DNA from: Duganella flavida
Lineage (GTDB): Bacteria; Pseudomonadota; Gammaproteobacteria; Burkholderiales; Burkholderiaceae_D
Reading direction: 5' to 3'
DNA length: 64,000 bases
NCBI RefSeq assembly: GCF_009857445.1
Contig: NZ_WWCN01000001.1
Coordinates: forward strand, 463,704 to 527,703
Shown: piece after piece, positions 28,777 through 39,060 of the stretch
How positions within the stretch are numbered: the stretch's first letter is position 1
Layout: each line of letters starts with the position of its first letter
Program-made: the position numbers and the translations under genes
The notes under the pieces: model-generated
The model's input: the letters and a program-made list of their open reading frames with translations, nothing else
The model's database searches: none
Told to the model about the DNA's origin: nothing

Positions 28777-30000
28777 TCAGCGTACCAGCTGATTGATTTC
28801 GATAATAGGCATCAGCACCGCCAGCACAATCAGCAGCACCACCACGCCCATCGCCAGGATCAGCGCCGGTTCCAGCAGGCCTGCGATAGTCAGGGTGCGG
28901 CGTTCCAGATCGGCTTCCTGCGCGGCGGCGGCGCGGTCCAGCATGGCCGGCAGTTCGCCAGTGATTTCACCGGCGCGTATCATGTGCACCAGCATCGGCG
29001 GAAAGTGCTTCTGTGCCGACAGCGCGCGCGCCAGGCTCACGCCTTCGCGCACGGCGTCGCTGGCCTCTTCCACCAGTTCCTGCATGGCGAGGTTGTTGAG
29101 CGTATCGCGGCTGGTTTCCAGTGCGCGCAAGATCGGCACGCCGGAGCCGGTGGTAATCGCCAGCGTGCTGGCGAAACGCGCCGTATTCAGGCTGCGTTCA
29201 AATTTTCCGTACAGCGGTGCGGTCAGCAGCCACGTATGCCAGCGCCGTTTCAGCGCCGTGTTTTGTAACGCGCGCCGCCACATAAACCACGCGCCAACCA
29301 ACAGGATGCCGACCACGATGCCGTAGCTGCGCACGAAGTCCGACACCGCCAGCATCACGACGGTCAGGAACGGCAGCTTCTGTTTGGTATTGGCGAACAC
29401 CGAAACGATCTGCGGCACCACATACGTCAGCAGGAAGATCACGATGGAAAATGCCACCACCGTCACGATGGCCGGATAGGTGAATGCCAGCCGCACCTTC
29501 TGCACCAGCGCATTGCGGCGCTCGATGTAATCGGCAAGGCGCGACAGCACGCGCGACAACTGGCCGATCTGCTCACCGGAGGCCACCAGTGCGCGGTAGA
29601 TTTCGGCGAAGTCGCGCGGATGGCGGCCCAGCACAGCGGACAGCGAGTCGCCGCCTATCACTTCCGAACGCACCGACGCGATCAAGTCGCGCAGGTAGGG
29701 GCGTTCTGCTTGTTCCAGCAAAGCGGTAAAGGCCTGCTCCAGTGGCAGGCCAGCTTCCAGCAAACTGGCCAGCTGGCGCGTGAACAGCGCCAGCTCGGTC
29801 GAGCTCAAACGCTCACCGAAGCCACCACGGCTCTTGGCCACGCCGGCAGCATCCACCTGCGCGGCGATCAGGTCGACCTTGAGCGGTATCAGTCCCTGCG
29901 TGCGCAACTCGGAACGCGCCGAACGGGCGCTGTCCGAATTGAGGACGCCTTTCTTGGTGGCGCCGCCGGCATCGACGGCTTCATAACGGAATGCGGGCAT
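28777..30000 (-). CDS. gspF: Type II secretion system inner-membrane platform protein GspF
   Basis: Polytopic platform protein that links the GspE ATPase to pseudopilus assembly. 407 aa: N-terminal MPAFRYEAVDAGGATKKGVL, two repeated cytoplasmic helical domains (LALFTRQLASLLEAGLPLEQAF and RFASTLAITTGSGVPILRAL) and three TM helices (about 170-192, 220-245, 375-400). Starts 3 bp after gspE. Confidence 0.96.
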   Translation of the reverse strand: MPAFRYEAVDAGGATKKGVLNSDSARSARSELRTQGLIPLKVDLIAAQVDAAGVAKSRGGFGERLSSTELALFTRQLASLLEAGLPLEQAFTALLEQAERPYLRDLIASVRSEVIGGDSLSAVLGRHPRDFAEIYRALVASGEQIGQLSRVLSRLADYIERRNALVQKVRLAFTYPAIVTVVAFSIVIFLLTYVVPQIVSVFANTKQKLPFLTVVMLAVSDFVRSYGIVVGILLVGAWFMWRRALQNTALKRRWHTWLLTAPLYGKFERSLNTARFASTLAITTGSGVPILRALETSRDTLNNLAMQELVEEASDAVREGVSLARALSAQKHFPPMLVHMIRAGEITGELPAMLDRAAAAQEADLERRTLTIAGLLEPALILAMGVVVLLIVLAVLMPIIEINQLVR

Positions 30001-30003
30001 GCC

Positions 30004-31425
30004 TTAATCCTTCGTTACGCGCATCAACTCGGCCTGCGTGGTAGTGCCGCTGGCCAGCCAACGCTCGCCGTCGTCGCGCATGGTCTGCATGCCGTCGCCG
30101 ACAGCAACAGCCTTGATTTCCGCTTCCGAAGCGCGGTTGTGGATTTGCGCGCGGATCTGCTCCGTGGTCTCCAAAAATTCGTAGACACCCACGCGGCCTT
30201 GATAGCCGGTGTGGCCGCAATGCTCGCAGCCGACTGCGTGCCACAACTTGCCGTCGTAGGTTTTGCAGCTCGGGCACAGCTTGCGCACCAGGCGCTGCGC
30301 CAGCACGCCCAGCAAAGTGGACGACAGCAGGAATGGTTCGATGCCCATGTCCAGCAAACGGGTCACCGCAGCGGCGGCGTCGTTGGTGTGCAGCGTGGCC
30401 AACACCAAGTGGCCGGTCAGCGACGCCTGCACCGCAATCTGCGCCGTTTCCAGGTCGCGGATCTCACCAATCATGATCACGTCCGGATCCTGGCGCAGGA
30501 TGGCGCGCAAGGCTTTGGCGAAGGTCATGTCGATGCGCGGGTTGACTTGGGTCTGGCCCACGCCCGGCAGGTCGTATTCAATCGGGTCTTCCACCGTCAT
30601 GATGTTGGTGGTGGTGGCGTTCAGCAGCGACAGCGCGGCATACAGCGTGGTGGTTTTACCGGAGCCGGTAGGACCGGTCACCAGCACGATGCCGTGCGGC
30701 TGGTTGATCAGCGAATCAAACTTCGGCAGCATGGTCTCGCTCATGCCGAGGTGATTCAAATCGAGGCGGCCCGCTTCCTTGTCCAGCAAACGCAGTACGG
30801 CGCGTTCGCCGTGACCGGTCGGCAGCGTGGAGACACGCACGTCGACCGGCTTGCCGCCGATGCGCAGCGTGATGCGGCCGTCCTGCGGCAGGCGTTTCTC
30901 GGCGATGTCTAGCTGCGCCATGATCTTGATACGCGAAATCAGCGAACCGTGGATCGCCTTGCGCGGACGGACAATATCGCGCAGCGTGCCGTCGACACGG
31001 AAACGCACCACCGAAGTTTGCTCAAACGGTTCGATGTGAATATCGGAGGCGCCGTCGCGCAGCGCCTGCGTCAGCAGCGCGTTGATCATGCGGATCACCG
31101 GCGCATCGTCGGACGATTCCAGCAGGTCCTCAATCGCCGGCACGTCTTGCAGCAACTTGGTCAGATCCAGATCGGCGTCAAATTCTTCCGCCACCATCGA
31201 GGCATTGCCGCCCGAGCTGGCGTAGGCGCTGGCGATAGCGGTTTCCAGATCGGCGCGCGTCATGTGCTTCAACTGGATGCGGCCGAAACGGCGCGACACT
31301 TCAGCGATGGCTGCCGGCGCGGTGGCGCCGCACATCAGCACATCGACGGTGTTTTCGACATCCTCGCTGTACTGGGCCAGCACCACGAAATCGCGGGCGA
31401 AGGCGTATGGGAGAAGATTGCTCAT
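30004..31425 (-). CDS. gspE: Type II secretion system ATPase GspE
   Basis: Cytoplasmic hexameric ATPase that powers pseudopilus assembly. 473 aa. Walker [16 protein letters not shown], Asp box [17 protein letters not shown], Walker [14 protein letters not shown], His box [18 protein letters not shown], and the four-Cys zinc motif [20 protein letters not shown]. The start MSNLLPYAF at 31425 follows gspD's stop codon region with 1-bp spacing; an upstream in-frame extension would lie inside gspD. Confidence 0.97.
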   Translation of the reverse strand: MSNLLPYAFARDFVVLAQYSEDVENTVDVLMCGATAPAAIAEVSRRFGRIQLKHMTRADLETAIASAYASSGGNASMVAEEFDADLDLTKLLQDVPAIEDLLESSDDAPVIRMINALLTQALRDGASDIHIEPFEQTSVVRFRVDGTLRDIVRPRKAIHGSLISRIKIMAQLDIAEKRLPQDGRITLRIGGKPVDVRVSTLPTGHGERAVLRLLDKEAGRLDLNHLGMSETMLPKFDSLINQPHGIVLVTGPTGSGKTTTLYAALSLLNATTTNIMTVEDPIEYDLPGVGQTQVNPRIDMTFAKALRAILRQDPDVIMIGEIRDLETAQIAVQASLTGHLVLATLHTNDAAAAVTRLLDMGIEPFLLSSTLLGVLAQRLVRKLCPSCKTYDGKLWHAVGCEHCGHTGYQGRVGVYEFLETTEQIRAQIHNRASEAEIKAVAVGDGMQTMRDDGERWLASGTTTQAELMRVTKD

Positions 31426-31426
31426 A

Positions 31427-33655
31427 TCACTGCTGTGGCTTGATGTTTTCAGCGGCACCCGGCACACGCATCGGGAACGGCGCGGCAGGCACCGGCGCGG
31501 CAACTGCACCGCCGCTCACCGGCGCGCCGTTCTGCAGCTTAGGCAGCACCGGCTGGCCAAGGTCTTCCACCAGAATGCTCTCCGGCGGCTTGATGGCTTC
31601 CTGCTGGCTGCGCATGTAGTCGTAACGGTCGGTGGCCAGGCTGGTGCTCTGCTCTTTGCTGCGGATGACCACAGGGCGCAGGAACACCATCAGGTTGGTT
31701 TTCTTGCGAGTGCGCGACTGCGATTTGAACAGATTACCCAGCACTGGAATATCACCGAGGCCGCGCACCTTGTCAGTGCCGTCGCCTTCCGTGTCTTCAA
31801 TCAGGCCGCCCAGCACGATGATCTGGCCATCGTCGGCGATCACGTTATTTTCGATCACGCGGTTATTCAGCGTGATGCCGGATGCAGCGGTCAGAGTCGA
31901 CTTATCCACGCTCGACGTCTCGTGATAAATCGCCATCTTAATGGTGCCGCCTTCCGAAATCTGCGGGCGTACTTTCAGCGTCAGGCCCACGTCCTTGCGG
32001 TCGATGGTCTGGAATGGATTGCTGTTGGTGCCGGAGGTGGTGGTGTACTGGCCAGTCAGGATAGGCACGTTCTGACCGACGCGGATGGTAGCCAGTTCGT
32101 TATCCAGCGTGACCATGTTCGGCGTCGACAGGATATTGGCGTTGCCGTCCGATTCCAGCGAGTGCGCCAGCGCGCCCAGTCCCAGCGCGCCGCCGATCTG
32201 TTTGAAGACACCGATCGACAGGCCGTTGTTTGGAATGGTCGAACCTTTATTGGCGTAGATCGACACCAGCGAGCTGTCAGAGCCGCTGGTGGTGAACGAT
32301 TGCAGGCCACCCACGCGGTAGGTGCTATTCGAATTGCCGGTGGCGCCGACCCACTGCACGCCGAATTCGGAAGCCTTGTCGGAAGTAACTTCGACGATCA
32401 GCGATTCGATGTAGACCTGCGCGCGGCGCACGTCCAGCTGGTCGATCACGGCGCGCAGGTTGCGGTACACCGATTCCGGCGCGGTGATGATCAGGGTATT
32501 GGTGCTGGCGTCGGCCTGGATGAAACCTGCCGAGCTGGCGCCGCTATTCTGCTGCTGGCCGCTGTTCGAGCCGCTCAGCAGCGGATTGCTTGGACCGGTG
32601 CCGCCGCTACCGCTGCCGAATGAGCTGCTGCTACTGCCGCTGCTATTGCTGCTGTTATTGCTGCCAAAGCCGCCGCTGTTGTTGCCGCCCTGGGTGTTGG
32701 CGCCACCGCTGCTATTCTGCTGCGATACCTCGCCCGACACCACCGCGCGCAGGGTCTGCGCCAGCTTGGTCGCTTCCGCGTTCTTCAGATAAACCACGTG
32801 CACATTGCCCAGTTCCTGCGTCGGCTGATCGAGTTTGGCGATCAGCGACTTGGCCAGGTTGGCACGTGCCACCGACGGTGCGCGCAGGATCAGTGAATTG
32901 GTGCGCGGGTCGGCCAGCACGGTGGTCTTGCCTTCGGACGCACCGGCACCGGCGCCGCCAGCGTTGTCCAGCAGCTTGTTCATCATGGTCGCCAGGTCGC
33001 TGGCGATAGCGTAGCGCACCGGAATCACGTCGAGGTCCGACACCGCCGGCGCATCCAGCGCGGCGACGATCTTGGCCAGGCGCTTGACGTTGTCCGCATA
33101 ATCCGTGACCACCACGCTGTTGTTGCCCGGGTTGGCGTTGATGGTGTTATTCGGCGAGATCAAAGGACGCAGAACCGTCACCACGTTGGCCGCCGATTCA
33201 TAATTCAGACGGAAGATCTGGCTGACGATCTGGTCGCCCTTGGCCTGCGCGCCGTCGACTTGCGTTGGACCGGCCTGCAGTTTCGCATCCGCTTCCGGCA
33301 CTACCTTGGCAAAACCGTCGCCGCTCACCACCGCGTAGCCTTGCAGGCGCAGTGCGGAGGTCAGGAGACTGAAGGCCTGCGACTTGGTGACTGGCTTTTC
33401 CGACACCACGGTCAGCGTGCCTTTCACGCGCGGGTCGATCACAAAGGTGATGTTGGTGTAGTGGCCGACGGCCTTGATCACCGACTCGATATCGGCGCCG
33501 ACGAAATTCAGCGCGGCGTCATCGGCAGCGGCGTGCGCCAGCGCAGGCAGCAACAGCGCGGCGGTCGGCGCAGCGCTGATCGCACAGCACAGCATCGCAC
33601 CCGCGCTCAGGCGGCGCAGCGCAGGAAGGGATTTGCTAACGGACTGTTTTTTCAT
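31427..33655 (-). CDS. gspD: Type II secretion system secretin GspD
   Basis: Outer-membrane secretin channel, 742 aa. Signal peptide to about residue 42 (LLLPALAHA), N0 domain ([20 protein letters not shown]), N1-N3 domains (for example [39 protein letters not shown] and [19 protein letters not shown]) and the C-terminal secretin domain ([31 protein letters not shown] end). An 80-residue Ser/Gly/Asn-rich low-complexity insert (about 310-385) splits N3. Ends with a short Pro-rich tail rather than a clear pilotin-binding S-domain. Confidence 0.96.
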   Translation of the reverse strand: MKKQSVSKSLPALRRLSAGAMLCCAISAAPTAALLLPALAHAAADDAALNFVGADIESVIKAVGHYTNITFVIDPRVKGTLTVVSEKPVTKSQAFSLLTSALRLQGYAVVSGDGFAKVVPEADAKLQAGPTQVDGAQAKGDQIVSQIFRLNYESAANVVTVLRPLISPNNTINANPGNNSVVVTDYADNVKRLAKIVAALDAPAVSDLDVIPVRYAIASDLATMMNKLLDNAGGAGAGASEGKTTVLADPRTNSLILRAPSVARANLAKSLIAKLDQPTQELGNVHVVYLKNAEATKLAQTLRAVVSGEVSQQNSSGGANTQGGNNSGGFGSNNSSNSSGSSSSSFGSGSGGTGPSNPLLSGSNSGQQQNSGASSAGFIQADASTNTLIITAPESVYRNLRAVIDQLDVRRAQVYIESLIVEVTSDKASEFGVQWVGATGNSNSTYRVGGLQSFTTSGSDSSLVSIYANKGSTIPNNGLSIGVFKQIGGALGLGALAHSLESDGNANILSTPNMVTLDNELATIRVGQNVPILTGQYTTTSGTNSNPFQTIDRKDVGLTLKVRPQISEGGTIKMAIYHETSSVDKSTLTAASGITLNNRVIENNVIADDGQIIVLGGLIEDTEGDGTDKVRGLGDIPVLGNLFKSQSRTRKKTNLMVFLRPVVIRSKEQSTSLATDRYDYMRSQQEAIKPPESILVEDLGQPVLPKLQNGAPVSGGAVAAPVPAAPFPMRVPGAAENIKPQQ

Positions 33656-33669
33656 GGTCGGGCTTTATC

Positions 33670-34443
33670 TCAATGAAACTCTAATGCGATGACATTGCGG
33701 TCACTACCTGGCTTGCGCTGGCCCAGCAAATTCAATAGATTGGCCAACGTCTCCTCGTATCCTTGTGCTGCCTCGGCCTGCCCGGAAAACTGCAAGCGGC
33801 CGTTGTTCAAACTTCCCTGGCCGCTGAGCAGCAGCGGCCCTTTGACGGAACTCAGGTTCAACTGCGCCTGCTGGCCGTGCCAGTCCAGCGCCATGGCGTA
33901 ACTGCCCAGCGGGCGGATCGACGACAGGCGCGACGCCATGTCGCTCATCTCCAGCGTGGTGCGGCCTTCGACGCTGACCTGGCGATTGACCAGCGTCAGC
34001 TCCAAACCGGTCCACGACAAGCGCATGGTGCCGCTCGGCGCCAGCGTATTGAGCGGCGCGCCCAAACCGGCCAGGCCTTCCGCTGGCAGCAGCAATGCCG
34101 ACGGACTCAGTTGCCAATGCGACCAGCTGCCGCGGAAGGTCACCGGCTGCGCCAGCGCTTCCGGATTCTCCAGCTGCAGGTCGACCATGCCGACCAGCGC
34201 CAGCGGCGAAATCTTCCAGCTGAAGCGTCCCGGCAGCAGCGGCGTGACCGGGCTGTTATTGCCCGCCGCGCCGCCGATAAACGCCGAACCGCGCCACAGC
34301 GTACCTTGCGCGTCCCCCAGCGTCAAACGGCCGCCGGTGCGCTGCTCAACGATGGAACCGAGCCACGCAGCCGGGAAAAACACCGCCAGCGTAATGACCA
34401 CGGTTAGCGCCACGGTCAGCAACCATAGCATGGCGCGCTTCAT
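33670..34443 (-). CDS. gspN: Type II secretion system protein GspN
   Basis: Accessory T2SS inner-membrane protein, 257 aa. One N-terminal TM helix (LWLLTVALTVVITLAVFFPAAWLG), then a beta-rich periplasmic domain with LTLGDAQGTLWRGSA, a recurrent GspN motif, and repeated beta segments. ATG at 34443 overlaps gspM's stop (ATGA). GspN is found only in a subset of T2SS loci, including those of betaproteobacteria. Confidence 0.88.
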   Translation of the reverse strand: MKRAMLWLLTVALTVVITLAVFFPAAWLGSIVEQRTGGRLTLGDAQGTLWRGSAFIGGAAGNNSPVTPLLPGRFSWKISPLALVGMVDLQLENPEALAQPVTFRGSWSHWQLSPSALLLPAEGLAGLGAPLNTLAPSGTMRLSWTGLELTLVNRQVSVEGRTTLEMSDMASRLSSIRPLGSYAMALDWHGQQAQLNLSSVKGPLLLSGQGSLNNGRLQFSGQAEAAQGYEETLANLLNLLGQRKPGSDRNVIALEFH

Positions 34444-34949
34444 CGGGCTCCCTGGCGCAACGTCAGGCTGGCGTTGACCACGCCCGGCGCGTCTTGCGCG
34501 GTAAAGCTGGCATCCACCACAGTGATGCGGCTTTCGATACGGATCGCATCCAGCCACGCCACCACGCCGGCGTACTGCGCGCCGGTGAATTGCAGCTTGG
34601 CGTATTCGCCGGTGACGTTCAGCGATTGCGGATTCAGGCCGCGTGCAGACAACCCGGCGTTGAGATTCTCGCGTGTCATCGGCGTCGGCGCGATGGTGTT
34701 CTGGCTTTGCAGCGCCTGCGCTTCGCGCGCCATCGATTGCATTTCGGCGGCTTGCTGGTGCAGTTCCGGCAGCGATTTATGCAGCGCGGCGCGGCCGCTC
34801 AATGCCGGATCGACCAGCAGGCCGTAAAACAGTCCCAGTCCCACCACGATGCCGCCGATGCGCAGCAGCTTGCGTTCCTGCTCGGTGCGCACTTGCCAGA
34901 AAGCGTCGGCGCGCGCGCGCAGGTCTTGCATTGGATTTGGCTTGCTCAT
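34440..34949 (-). CDS. gspM: Type II secretion system protein GspM
   Basis: Bitopic partner of GspL, 169 aa. Short cytoplasmic N-terminus with AFWQVRTEQERKLLRIGG, a TM helix at about 28-46 (IVVGLGLFYGLLVDPAL), then a coil and a ferredoxin-like periplasmic domain (LNVTGEYAKLQFTGAQYAGVVAWLDAI). It overlaps both gspL and gspN by 4 bp. Confidence 0.9.
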   Translation of the reverse strand: MSKPNPMQDLRARADAFWQVRTEQERKLLRIGGIVVGLGLFYGLLVDPALSGRAALHKSLPELHQQAAEMQSMAREAQALQSQNTIAPTPMTRENLNAGLSARGLNPQSLNVTGEYAKLQFTGAQYAGVVAWLDAIRIESRITVVDASFTAQDAPGVVNASLTLRQGAR

Positions 34950-36184
34950 GACTTTCCTCCAGCGACAGGGGCCGGAACGATCTTCCAGCTACCTGGATTC
35001 GGCTCCTGCATATCCAGCTTGCGGCCGGCCAGCGCGGAACGCAGCTGCGCTACCTGCGCCGCATCCACCGTATTCGGCTTGACCTTGACCACCAGCGCGT
35101 GATCCTTGTATTCCAGCGTGGCGATGATGTCGCGCCGCGGCAGCACGCTGAGTGCTTCGCCAAAGCCTGCGCTCAGCGTCACGAATTCGTCGGCGCCCGT
35201 TTGGCCACTATTAGCTTTGGCGAGGCGGATATTGCGGCCCATTTGTCCGATCGGTTCAGTGATCAGCGGCTCTTTCGGATACACCGATTTAAAGGTTTGC
35301 ACCATCGACTGGCTCACTACCTTGGCTTCGCCCTTGAGGCGCAGCCATTCGATGTTGAGGCCCACCACGTTGACCAGCAGCGCCAGCACAGCGATACGCA
35401 ACGGCCAGCGCCAGCGCTGCCATGCGCGCGCCGAGGCGCCGCTGGTACCCAAGGCCGGCGCCAGATCCACACCGGCACTGCGCGAAGATGCTACCCAGTG
35501 TTCCCAGTGGTCCTGCTCCAGCGTCAGGTGCGGTACTTCAGCGGCCAGCGGCGAAAACTGCGCCATCTGCGACTGGTTCAAGTACAGCGTGACCGGCTGG
35601 TCGCCGGCCAATGCGCGCAGCGTGTGCAGCGCGGCTTGCGGCTGCGCCGGCAGCGTCAGGCCCATGCCGGCAAACTGCGAATGGCGCAGGACTAAGTCGA
35701 AACCGGCGTCGCCCGGCAGCAGCGTGGCCGAAACGGCGCCCGGCTGGAACGGCAAACACAATTGCGATGGCACCGCCGACACGGCGTGCGCACCTTGCGC
35801 CAGCAAAGCTTTCACCAGCACTTCCAGCCATGCGCGCTGCACCACAGCCACGGTACGCAAGCCTTCGCTGTCTTCAACGGTGGCGGCCAGCACGCAGTCG
35901 GCCGGGTCACCCAGCACGTGTTCTTCCACCAACGCAGGCAGCGCGGCCTTGAGTTTGGAGGCCGACAGCGGCGGCGCTTTCACGCGCACCAGCGTCACGT
36001 CGGCGGCGGCCAGCAGCAGTACCACACGGCGCGCGGAGGCCACCATGTCGGACAGATTCCCCAGCGGCGATGCGCCTTGCTGCAGCAGGTTGCCGCCGTC
36101 GCCCACCAGCGCGAATGGGCAAGTCTGGGCCGCGCCGCTGTCGACGCTGGCCTTGGCCGGATAGCGGATAAATAATGTCGTCAA
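34946..36184 (-). CDS. gspL: Type II secretion system protein GspL
   Basis: Inner-membrane protein that anchors GspE, 412 aa. The N-terminal actin-like cytoplasmic domain (1-245) includes VVLLLAAADVTLVRVKAPPLSASKLKAALPALVEEHV; a TM helix follows near 260-280 (LRIAVLALLVNVVGLNIEWLRL) and then a periplasmic ferredoxin-like domain. The only plausible start is TTG at 36184. A tiny 7-codon ORF (MNESEIL, ATG at 36204) ends in TGA overlapping this TTG, which could couple translation from gspK. Confidence 0.9.
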   Translation of the reverse strand: MTTLFIRYPAKASVDSGAAQTCPFALVGDGGNLLQQGASPLGNLSDMVASARRVVLLLAAADVTLVRVKAPPLSASKLKAALPALVEEHVLGDPADCVLAATVEDSEGLRTVAVVQRAWLEVLVKALLAQGAHAVSAVPSQLCLPFQPGAVSATLLPGDAGFDLVLRHSQFAGMGLTLPAQPQAALHTLRALAGDQPVTLYLNQSQMAQFSPLAAEVPHLTLEQDHWEHWVASSRSAGVDLAPALGTSGASARAWQRWRWPLRIAVLALLVNVVGLNIEWLRLKGEAKVVSQSMVQTFKSVYPKEPLITEPIGQMGRNIRLAKANSGQTGADEFVTLSAGFGEALSVLPRRDIIATLEYKDHALVVKVKPNTVDAAQVAQLRSALAGRKLDMQEPNPGSWKIVPAPVAGGKS

Positions 36185-36211
36185 AGGATCTCGCTTTCGT
36201 TCATCGCTGTT

Positions 36212-37144
36212 CTAGTATTCCCGTATCCATTCCACCGTGGTGGTAAGTGGTTGCCGCTGACGCCTCAACAGAGCTTGCGTATCGAGCGTGGCGCGGTCCA
36301 GCTTCACCCGGCTGTAGGCCAGGAAGTAGTTGCTGCTCACATCCCATGCTGCGGTAATCGTTTTGCCCGTCACTTGCGACAACGCCCTGAAGGCCGCCGT
36401 GTCGCGGTAATACAGCGTCTTGCGGGCGCTGACCATCGCCGCCGCATCCGACAGCGACAGGCCTGGCACCAGCGCCGACAACAACTCGGCCGGCGCCGTG
36501 TTCACATTCAGCGAGGTGCCGCCCACCGGCAGTATGATGACATAGTCGCGCAGCTGTTCAATGGCCTGCGGCGTAAAGCCGCTCACCGCCAGCAAATCCT
36601 CTACCCGCACCAGGCCTATCGGCTGGTTGGTCTGCGTAGGCTGAGTTGCCACCACCGGTGCGGCATTCTTCACCAGCTGCGCCGTGGCTTGCGCCAGGCC
36701 GGAATCGAGCCGCAAGTTGTTCAGCAAACGCTCGAACACCTCCACCTCGGCGGTGTTGACCTGCTGGCCGCTCGCCAGGTTGGCCAGATTGTAGCGTCCC
36801 TGCGCATCCACCATGCGGCCGGACAGCGTGGCGTCGAAGTTCTCGCCCTGCAGGCGCTCACGCTCCACGTAATCATCGAGCCGCGTTTCTTCCAGCGGCG
36901 TGGCCCAGATGCCATCCAGCTTGGTGTAATTGGGCGAGTCGCTGAGGTCCTGGGTCAGGATCAAGCGGCTCAGGTCCAGCGCGCCGCGTACGATCCAGCG
37001 TGTTTGCAGTTGCAGGCGCTGGTTCTCCATCGAGCGCACTTGCACCTGCTGCTGCCAGAACAAACTGGCGACGATGGTCACCGCCAGTGTGGTCAGCAAC
37101 AGCGCCGTCACCACGGCCACGCCTTGTTGCCGCTTCAGCTTCAC
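36212..37144 (-). CDS. gspK: Type II secretion system minor pseudopilin GspK
   Basis: Large minor pseudopilin of the pseudopilus tip, 310 aa. The N-terminus KRQQGVAVVTALLLTTLAVTIVASLF is a prepilin-like leader with cleavage after Gly but no Glu at +5, normal for GspK. The globular domain includes DAQGRYNLANLAS, NVNTAPAELLSALVPGLS and SARKTLYYRDTAAFRAL (helix-hairpin-helix-like). It starts at a GTG (37144) overlapping the gspJ stop (GTGA); the longer in-frame reading upstream lies inside gspJ. Confidence 0.93.
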   Translation of the reverse strand: MKLKRQQGVAVVTALLLTTLAVTIVASLFWQQQVQVRSMENQRLQLQTRWIVRGALDLSRLILTQDLSDSPNYTKLDGIWATPLEETRLDDYVERERLQGENFDATLSGRMVDAQGRYNLANLASGQQVNTAEVEVFERLLNNLRLDSGLAQATAQLVKNAAPVVATQPTQTNQPIGLVRVEDLLAVSGFTPQAIEQLRDYVIILPVGGTSLNVNTAPAELLSALVPGLSLSDAAAMVSARKTLYYRDTAAFRALSQVTGKTITAAWDVSSNYFLAYSRVKLDRATLDTQALLRRQRQPLTTTVEWIREY

Positions 37145-37773
37145 AGGGCCCCCAGCAGGAATGACTTCACCATCGGGATTTCCTGTCCTTGCTGCGTCAT
37201 CGACACTTCCAGCCCGGTCGGCAGGCTGTTGCCCGCAGCGGCAGCCGTCGATATACCGGCGGCCGGACGCCAGCCGCCCGCCGTGGCAGCAGTACTCGGC
37301 ATCCACATGCGCATCGCCATGCCTTGAATGCTCGATTGCAGCGCCACGGCGGCCATGCTGGCATCGGTATCGCCAAGCGCGGCCTGCCACAGGTTGTCGA
37401 GCTGCGTCAGCTCGCGCGTGGCGAGCGACTCGCGCCGCGTCAGCACACCGCCCGCCACGCGGTACGACACCACCTGCAAGCGGGTCGGCTGGTTCTCAGT
37501 CATCACCATGCGCACCAGCGTGATGCGGTTGTCTTCCGCCTGCAGGAAGGCGCGGCCGCGCAGCAGCGCGGCATCCGGCAAGTTTGCGCAATCGCTCTGC
37601 ATCTGCGCGAACGCCAGTTGCAGGCCGCGCGTCTGCTCCATGCTGACGGTAAGCGTTTCGCGCGAACGCACGATGCTATCGAGCCCGCGCCAGCCCAACA
37701 CCGCGATGATGGCAAGAATGGAGATCGCCAGCAGCAGTTCGATCAAGGTAAATCCGCGTGCAGATTTCATCAT
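37141..37773 (-). CDS. gspJ: Type II secretion system minor pseudopilin GspJ
   Basis: Tip pseudopilin, 210 aa, with class III leader MMKSARG^FTLIELLLAISILAIIAV including Glu at +5. The globular part has GWRGLDSIVRSRETLTVSMEQTRGLQLAFAQMQSDC and WQAALGDTDASM. ATGA overlap with gspI and GTGA overlap with gspK show tight coupling. Confidence 0.95.
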   Translation of the reverse strand: MMKSARGFTLIELLLAISILAIIAVLGWRGLDSIVRSRETLTVSMEQTRGLQLAFAQMQSDCANLPDAALLRGRAFLQAEDNRITLVRMVMTENQPTRLQVVSYRVAGGVLTRRESLATRELTQLDNLWQAALGDTDASMAAVALQSSIQGMAMRMWMPSTAATAGGWRPAAGISTAAAAGNSLPTGLEVSMTQQGQEIPMVKSFLLGAL

Positions 37774-38144
37774 GAGTTCAACACCAGTTGGACCAGCTTG
37801 ATGATGCGGCGTTCCGGATGCGCCGCTTCATACACGCTGACCTCCACCCGGCGGAAGCGCGGGTTCGGGCTGGCGATGACTTCTTCGTCGCACATCAGTT
37901 GCAGGTCGCCCTGCGGGCATTCGTAGGTTTGCTTACCGACCGGAGGAAAGACTTTGGAGAGGCGCATTTGCACCAGGCGGTTTTCGGCTGACCAGGTGGC
38001 CATCATATTGGCGCGAAGGCCGTCGCTGTTGGCGGTCAGGCTGCCGACCGCGCGCATCGAGGCGATCAACGCGGTGGCGACGATCATCAGTGCGACCAGC
38101 ACTTCCAGCATGGTGAAACCGCGATGGGATGAAGGCCGGCGCAT
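37770..38144 (-). CDS. gspI: Type II secretion system minor pseudopilin GspI
   Basis: Core tip pseudopilin, 124 aa. Leader MRRPSSHRG^FTMLEVLVALMIVATALIA, with Glu at +5. Downstream MRAVGSLTANSDGLRANMMATWSAENRLVQMRL is the GspI family signature. The ATG at 38144 lies 1 bp beyond gspH's stop. I rejected an upstream extension that would run into gspH. Confidence 0.93.
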   Translation of the reverse strand: MRRPSSHRGFTMLEVLVALMIVATALIASMRAVGSLTANSDGLRANMMATWSAENRLVQMRLSKVFPPVGKQTYECPQGDLQLMCDEEVIASPNPRFRRVEVSVYEAAHPERRIIKLVQLVLNS

Positions 38145-38145
38145 C

Positions 38146-38613
38146 TCAGTCCACCGTAAAGTGGCCGATGCCGTCGGCGCGGATGGCGACGCTGCCGCCA
38201 TCGCTGCCGGTCAGGGTCAGCACAAAGGGTTTGTCGACCGGTTCGCGGCCAAAGATGATGCGCAGTGTCGCTTCCGGCAATAACGGCGGCGAGTCCAGCA
38301 TCAGCGTGACCGGCGCATGCTTGAATTCGCGCTCGCGCAGCAAGTCGTCTTGCACCACCTGCTCCCATTGCTTGTTATCGTTGCGGACCATGAAGCGGTA
38401 GTTATCGGTGCCCGCTTCAAACGCGATCTGGTGGTTGCGCACGATGGCTTCATCGCGCGCCAGTTGCAGCAGCAGCGCGATGCGCTTGGCGTCCTGCTGC
38501 AAGCCCTGTTTCTGACCCGGTATCGCGTTAAGCGACACCAGTCCCAGCGTGATGCCCAGGATGACCATCACGACCAGCAGTTCAATCAGCGTGAAGCCAC
38601 GCTCGCCGCGCAT
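38146..38613 (-). CDS. gspH: Type II secretion system minor pseudopilin GspH
   Basis: Minor pseudopilin linking tip and shaft, 155 aa. Leader MRGERG^FTLIELLVVMVILGITLGLV with Glu at +5. The globular domain has LLQLARDEAIVRNHQIAFEAG, typical of GspH/FimT. Begins 9 bp after gspG. Confidence 0.94.
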   Translation of the reverse strand: MRGERGFTLIELLVVMVILGITLGLVSLNAIPGQKQGLQQDAKRIALLLQLARDEAIVRNHQIAFEAGTDNYRFMVRNDNKQWEQVVQDDLLREREFKHAPVTLMLDSPPLLPEATLRIIFGREPVDKPFVLTLTGSDGGSVAIRADGIGHFTVD

Positions 38614-38622
38614 GATGATGGA

Positions 38623-39060
38623 TCAGTTTTCCCAGGAGCCGATATCGGCGTCATCGCCGGTGCCGCCTGGTTGGCCGTCAGCGCCGTAGGAGAACACGTC
38701 GATCTCACCCTTGATGCCCGGCTGCAGGTACTGGTACTGGTTGCCCCACGGGTCTTTCGGCATTTTCTCGACGTAGCCGCCAGCCTTCCAGCCATTAGCG
38801 GCCGGGCCGCCGGTTGGCTTTTCGATCAGCGCCTGCAGGCCTTGTTCGGTGGTCGGGTAACGCTGGTTATCCAGCTTGTACAGTTTCAGCGCCTGCATGA
38901 TGGTCGCGATATCGACTTTGGCAGCGGCGACCTTCGATTCGCCGGTGCGGCTAATCAGTTTAGGTACCACCAGCGCGGCCAGCACGCCCATGATGACAAC
39001 CACCACCATGATTTCGATCAGCGTAAAACCGCGCTGGGCGCGAGTAGAAAACTTTTTCAT
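38623..39060 (-). CDS. gspG: Type II secretion system major pseudopilin GspG
   Basis: Shaft subunit of the pseudopilus, 145 aa. Leader MKKFSTRAQRG^FTLIEIMVVVVIMGVLAALVVP. The globular domain shows the family's KLDNQRYPTTEQGLQALI, GGYVEKMPKDPWGNQYQYLQPG and the calcium-binding C-terminal loop DGQPGGTGDDADIGSWEN. First gene of the T2SS operon; no prepilin peptidase (GspO) is in the window, so it must be elsewhere. Confidence 0.97.
   Translation of the reverse strand: MKKFSTRAQRGFTLIEIMVVVVIMGVLAALVVPKLISRTGESKVAAAKVDIATIMQALKLYKLDNQRYPTTEQGLQALIEKPTGGPAANGWKAGGYVEKMPKDPWGNQYQYLQPGIKGEIDVFSYGADGQPGGTGDDADIGSWEN

Noticed and set aside
32540..32770. Ser/Gly/Asn repeat region in gspD as an independent repeat element
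   Set aside because: It is an in-frame low-complexity linker of the secretin, common in betaproteobacterial GspD.
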